The notes beneath the pieces were generated by a model. That model was not told the origin of the DNA. It made no database searches and saw only the letters and a program-made list of their open reading frames with translations. A stretch of DNA of 64,000 nt from an uncultured Alistipes sp. (GTDB taxonomy: Bacteria > Bacteroidota > Bacteroidia > Bacteroidales > Rikenellaceae), in NCBI GenBank assembly GCA_900546065.1, contig URBK01000006.1, positions 66,716 to 130,715 of the forward strand. Reading direction: 5' to 3'. Position numbers and translations under genes: made by a program. This document shows positions 60,692-64,000 of the stretch, piece by piece (within the stretch, counting starts at the first letter, position 1; each line of letters opens with the position of its first letter).

Positions 60692-61765
60692 TTATTCTGA
60701 ACGAATGTCCTTGGCCTTAGCCTTAGGTAATAAACCCAAATCCTCTCGAATAAATCTCAAACGCAACAGCAATTCCTTCATTTCATCAACATTCAAGCGT
60801 TGAGTATTATGTGAATGGTAATCCTCTATTTTCGATACGTCCTCATTCCCTTCTGTGAAATATTTATCGTAATTAAGATCTCGGGTATCGCAAGGAATAC
60901 GATAATACTTTCCCATATCAATGGCCTTAGCCATTTCTTCTCGCGTTACAAGCGTTTCATATAGCTTCTCCCCATGTCGTGTTCCTATTACTCGGACTTC
61001 CGTTTCACCGTACTTAGGATCCACGCGTGAATATACCTCTTTCAAAGCTTGAGCTAAGGTAGACAAAGTTGCTGCAGGCGCTTTTTGCACGAACAAATCA
61101 CCATTATGCGCATGTTCAAAAGCATAAACGACCAAATCAACCGCATCATCCAAAGTCATCATAAAACGAGTCATATTTGGATCGGTAATCGTAATACTCT
61201 TCCCATCAGTAATCTGTTCTACCCATAATGGGATAACGCTGCCTCTACTACCCATAACATTTCCGTAACGAGTACAGCATATTACTGTATCCGAATTATC
61301 GCCCAACTCCCGACCTTTAGCTATTGCAACCTTTTCCATCAAGGCTTTGGATATACCCATTGCATTTATCGGATAAGCGGCCTTGTCCGTAGACAACACA
61401 ACAACGTTCTTTACATGATGCTCTATGGCTGAAGCCAACACATTGTTAGTCCCTATTACATTTGTACGCGTAGCTTCCATTGGGAAGAATTCACAACTAG
61501 GAACCTGCTTTAATGCCGCAGCCGAGAATACATAATCGACTCCATTCATAGCAACATCAATAGATGACTTGTCACGTACATCACCAATGTAAAACTTCAC
61601 TTTGGGGTTTTGTAATGCATGACGCATATCATCCTGCTTTTTCTCATCACGCGAGAATATACGAATCTCCTTAATATCTCCATCAAGGAATCTTCTGAGC
61701 ACGGCATTTCCGAAACTACCTGTACCACCTGTTATCAGCAGGATTTTATCTTTAAATATTGACAT
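60692..61765 (-). CDS. fnlA: UDP-GlcNAc 4,6-dehydratase/5-epimerase, FnlA/CapE-like (357 aa)
   Basis: This is a soluble extended SDR: ILLITGGTGSFGNAVLRRFL, IRIFSRDEKKQDDMRHAL, VDYVFSAAALKQVPSCEFFPMEATRTNVIGT, VVLSTDKAAYPINAMGISKALMEKV. The active site reads Met where many SDRs have Tyr (NAMGISK), as in the FlaA1/PglF/CapE relatives. Its lack of N-terminal helices separates it from membrane-bound CapD/PglF. It begins the UDP-L-FucNAc pathway from UDP-GlcNAc. The glycosyltransferase gene ends 3 bases upstream. Confidence 0.87.
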   Translation of the reverse strand: MSIFKDKILLITGGTGSFGNAVLRRFLDGDIKEIRIFSRDEKKQDDMRHALQNPKVKFYIGDVRDKSSIDVAMNGVDYVFSAAALKQVPSCEFFPMEATRTNVIGTNNVLASAIEHHVKNVVVLSTDKAAYPINAMGISKALMEKVAIAKGRELGDNSDTVICCTRYGNVMGSRGSVIPLWVEQITDGKSITITDPNMTRFMMTLDDAVDLVVYAFEHAHNGDLFVQKAPAATLSTLAQALKEVYSRVDPKYGETEVRVIGTRHGEKLYETLVTREEMAKAIDMGKYYRIPCDTRDLNYDKYFTEGNEDVSKIEDYHSHNTQRLNVDEMKELLLRLRFIREDLGLLPKAKAKDIRSE

Positions 61766-61768
61766 AGC

Positions 61769-62851
61769 TTATACGTTAGATATTTTAGTTTGAATAATAT
61801 TAAACAATTTACTCCATGAATTCCGGTTTTGAATAGACAACGGTTTATATCTAATACCTTTACGCAAATTTCCTATAGCCTTTTCCCATGCTATTACGTC
61901 ATTATAAGGGACATATGTAACTCCGTCATATCCAGCTAGCACCTCTTTAGCATAGGGTAAATCAGACACTATAATTGGGACACCCATAGAAGCAGCCTCC
62001 AACAAAGGTAAACCATAAGTTTCTATATAGCTAGGGAAAACTAATCCGTCGCAGGACTTATACATAGACAACACCTTACTATATGGGATTCTTCCCATGT
62101 ATACTACGTCAACATTGCTTGTTACGTGAATATCATCACGATTTACCGTTAAATACAACGCCACCTTTATATCTACAATATGCGACATTGCCTTTATGAC
62201 AATATCATGGTTTTTATAGAAGACAGATGTCGCAGGATAAAAAATATTAATCTTATCTCCAGGCAGATTGAAATCTAATGATTCATTACGAGTCCCCACT
62301 ATTATAGATGGAGATACAACATAAATATTCGATAATGGAACTTTAAATTTATCATGGAATTTCGCCCTTATATACTCAAGCTGAACAAAAACATTCGTAT
62401 CAGAATTGATAAATAATCTCACAATGAATGGATAAATATTCTTATAAAACCACAAATTTCGTTGATTCCGAATCCATGGATTCCACTGTTTTTTAACAAA
62501 TGGTATAGACTGATGATAATAAATAAAGCAAGGGATATTAAACCCTGTCCTAAAGCCGGTATTCTGTAGCGAAACAGCTGCAATAGGTCTAATGCCATGT
62601 TTTCGCAACCATGCACTAATACCAAAAGCATCCCACAAAAAGCGTCTAAACATAGACTTGACACCTTTAATGGGAATAATTTCTACATTACGATTACTCG
62701 TTGTCAATGAGATTTTGCTACTGACAAAAATAGTCCACTTAAATCCGGTACCCGGTAAATTATCTACGAACTGGTATAATATATTTAAAGCTCCACTAGA
62801 ATCTAACGCGGTTGCATTAACGACAATTCGATCTTTGCGTTTGTTCTTCAT
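61769..62851 (-). CDS. GT4-like glycosyltransferase (360 aa)
   Basis: The C-terminal half has the GT-B nucleotide-sugar site: INIFYPATSVFYKNHDIVIKAM, VVYMGRIPYSKVLSMYKSCDGLVFPSYIETYGLPLLEAASMGVPIIVSDLPYAKEVL. The N-terminal half has no strong motif. The sugar transferred cannot be predicted. It overlaps the WbsX-like gene by 35 bases and is followed by fnlA. Base use is AT-rich, as in the whole block. Confidence 0.85.
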   Translation of the reverse strand: MKNKRKDRIVVNATALDSSGALNILYQFVDNLPGTGFKWTIFVSSKISLTTSNRNVEIIPIKGVKSMFRRFLWDAFGISAWLRKHGIRPIAAVSLQNTGFRTGFNIPCFIYYHQSIPFVKKQWNPWIRNQRNLWFYKNIYPFIVRLFINSDTNVFVQLEYIRAKFHDKFKVPLSNIYVVSPSIIVGTRNESLDFNLPGDKINIFYPATSVFYKNHDIVIKAMSHIVDIKVALYLTVNRDDIHVTSNVDVVYMGRIPYSKVLSMYKSCDGLVFPSYIETYGLPLLEAASMGVPIIVSDLPYAKEVLAGYDGVTYVPYNDVIAWEKAIGNLRKGIRYKPLSIQNRNSWSKLFNIIQTKISNV

Positions 62852-63917
62852 AAATAGCCTCTCTTAAAGCATCAATATATCCTTTACCATATCTTAAATC
62901 TGGTTCCATATAATTACCTTCACCCCATTCATTCCATGATTTTAGGAATATTATTTTATTCTTTTTATTTGATACACAATTTATAACCGAAATAACATGA
63001 TCCTTAAACAAACCAGGCGTGGAATTATGATACAAATATCCCCTAGCACCACTTCTTGGAGTATGATCCCAATTTGGAATAATTGTTGGAAATATATCTT
63101 CTTGTTTTTCCTCTTCTCCGACCAAGTGTTTTATCATTGATTTATATGAGAAAATACGCGGAATTTTAAACACTATGCTAAGCAGCTTACATAGCCCGCG
63201 CGCGATAAAAGATTGATTCCCATACCCTAGTCTACAAGAATCAATCGCATCAAACCCCAATGCCTTTATGTCATAATATTCATGTTTTATATCTAATGAG
63301 TATCCTATAAAATAAAATCCTTTCAGTCCATTTGCCTTTGCTAAGCTATTCCACTCTTTTATAAAATCATCAACATGTGGAAATTTCAACGGCCTATAGA
63401 TCATGAATACCGGTTTACCAGCAACCTTAATATACCTATCATCTTTAAAAGCCTTCAAAAGATAGTAAAAATGATTGACATTATCTTCTGACCCCAAATA
63501 CTCTTGTTCTACCAATAATTTACTTTGGCTGTTCATAGCCCCATCTTTATTCCAAAACTTCTTATGCCAACTTTCATTTGCCCAACATAAGCAAAATGGG
63601 AAATCGGGCTTTCCTGAATTAAGGACAGACTCAAACGGTAATTCCAACTCCTTGCGGCCATTACCAAACCAATAATGATAATAACAAAATCCTGTTACAC
63701 CTGCTTTTTTAGCAAGTTCTACTTGTTTTTCTCGCACTTCAGCCAATCTCAGATCATAAAACCCCAAATCCGCCGGAATCTTAGGTTGATAATGTCCAGG
63801 AAAAAGAGGTTTAGCTTTTGCCACATTAGTCCATTCAGTAAAACCCTCTCCCCACCATTTATTATTATGTTCCGTAGGGTAGTATTGTGGTAGATAGAAA
63901 GCGATAATGTCCATCAT
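62817..63917 (-). CDS. WbsX/GH99-like domain protein (366 aa)
   Basis: The start MMDIIAFYLPQYYPTEHNNKWWGEGFTEWTNVAKAKPLFPGHYQPKIPADLGFYDLR is the WbsX signature. GFCYYHYWFGNGRKELELPFE, FCLCWANESWHKKFWN and IIFLKSWNEWGEGNYMEPDLRYGKGY are typical of the GH99-like TIM barrels found in O-antigen and capsule clusters. No signal peptide is present, so it probably works in the cytosol on lipid-linked or nucleotide sugars. Its ATG overlaps the TGA of an upstream frame. Confidence 0.9.
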   Translation of the reverse strand: MMDIIAFYLPQYYPTEHNNKWWGEGFTEWTNVAKAKPLFPGHYQPKIPADLGFYDLRLAEVREKQVELAKKAGVTGFCYYHYWFGNGRKELELPFESVLNSGKPDFPFCLCWANESWHKKFWNKDGAMNSQSKLLVEQEYLGSEDNVNHFYYLLKAFKDDRYIKVAGKPVFMIYRPLKFPHVDDFIKEWNSLAKANGLKGFYFIGYSLDIKHEYYDIKALGFDAIDSCRLGYGNQSFIARGLCKLLSIVFKIPRIFSYKSMIKHLVGEEEKQEDIFPTIIPNWDHTPRSGARGYLYHNSTPGLFKDHVISVINCVSNKKNKIIFLKSWNEWGEGNYMEPDLRYGKGYIDALREAIYEEQTQRSNCR

Positions 63918-64000
63918 AATGTATAATGATATTTATTACAAGCAGTCACTACTGTCCAATAAAAGTTGGCTAATCGGTCTTTGAAATTATTGAAATACAG
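63914..64000 (-). CDS. C-terminal end of a further glycan-cluster gene (partial)
   Basis: Only one minus-strand frame is open from the window edge: 28 codons ending KYHYTL and a TGA that overlaps the WbsX ATG (ATGA). The overlap style matches the rest of the cluster. Nothing can be said of its function. Confidence 0.45.
   Translation of the reverse strand: MYFNNFKDRLANFYWTVVTACNKYHYTL

Overview
The window looks like chromosomal DNA from a Bacteroidales gut bacterium, most like Alistipes/Rikenellaceae. This is inferred from gene content and from promoters, not from a marker gene. Many starts are preceded by the Bacteroidota housekeeping promoter (-33 TTG/TTTG, about 19-20 bp, -7 TAnnTTTG). 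TonB receptor, GIN-domain, DUF4954, lipoprotein and glycoside hydrolase genes fit the same group. Most of the window is GC-rich; from about 55.65 kb rightward it becomes clearly AT-rich. No rRNA, CRISPR array or insertion sequence was seen.

Left part (1-8.5 kb, minus strand): the N-terminal part of a DUF4954 protein; an alpha/beta-hydrolase gene frameshifted at its nucleophile motif; an arsenic-type cluster (arsR, an arsF interrupted by an in-frame TAG, arsG-like CcdA-family transporter, small thioredoxin-like protein, YraQ/ArsP-type permease, arsC, second permease); then tRNA-Leu(CAA). Next come a secreted GH2 beta-galactosidase and a GH76 protein (minus), a candidate small RNA, a DPP-IV-like S9 peptidase, tatA-tatC, and a three-gene set (sugar isomerase/epimerase, Gfo/Idh oxidoreductase, DUF1080 hydrolase) that resembles the 3-keto-glycoside cleavage pathway.

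Middle (22-40 kb): a two-TM unknown protein; a TonB receptor divergent from a LuxR-type regulator with apparently leaderless promoters around a palindrome; a nitroreductase lipoprotein with duplicated promoters; and an aromatic amino acid operon (prephenate dehydratase, aminotransferase, prephenate dehydrogenase, DAHP synthase/chorismate mutase). That operon is preceded by a Phe/Tyr-rich leader peptide and a textbook attenuator, the best regulatory find here. It is followed by an alpha/beta hydrolase, a membrane-anchored MurF-like ligase, D-Ala-D-Ala ligase, a GH13 lipoprotein, an acyltransferase, a lipoprotein and a beta-barrel protein.

Right part (40-64 kb, mostly minus strand): a radical SAM SPL-family protein, the dTDP-rhamnose set rfbA-C-D-B, an aminotransferase, UDP-sugar dehydrogenase, a WecA/MraY-like transferase, Wzz and Wza-like export proteins with a palindrome inside their promoter, a flavin reductase, GH16, a nitrilase-family pseudogene, and a GIN-domain lipoprotein. 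The AT-rich end is a glycan cluster: a nucleotidyltransferase-like protein, two glycosyltransferases, a WbsX/GH99-like protein, and a UDP-L-FucNAc-type pathway (FnlA/CapE, a separate cupin, RmlD-like reductase, FnlC/WecB-like epimerase). Three genes are disrupted by single-base events within 64 kb, which may be real decay or sequence errors.
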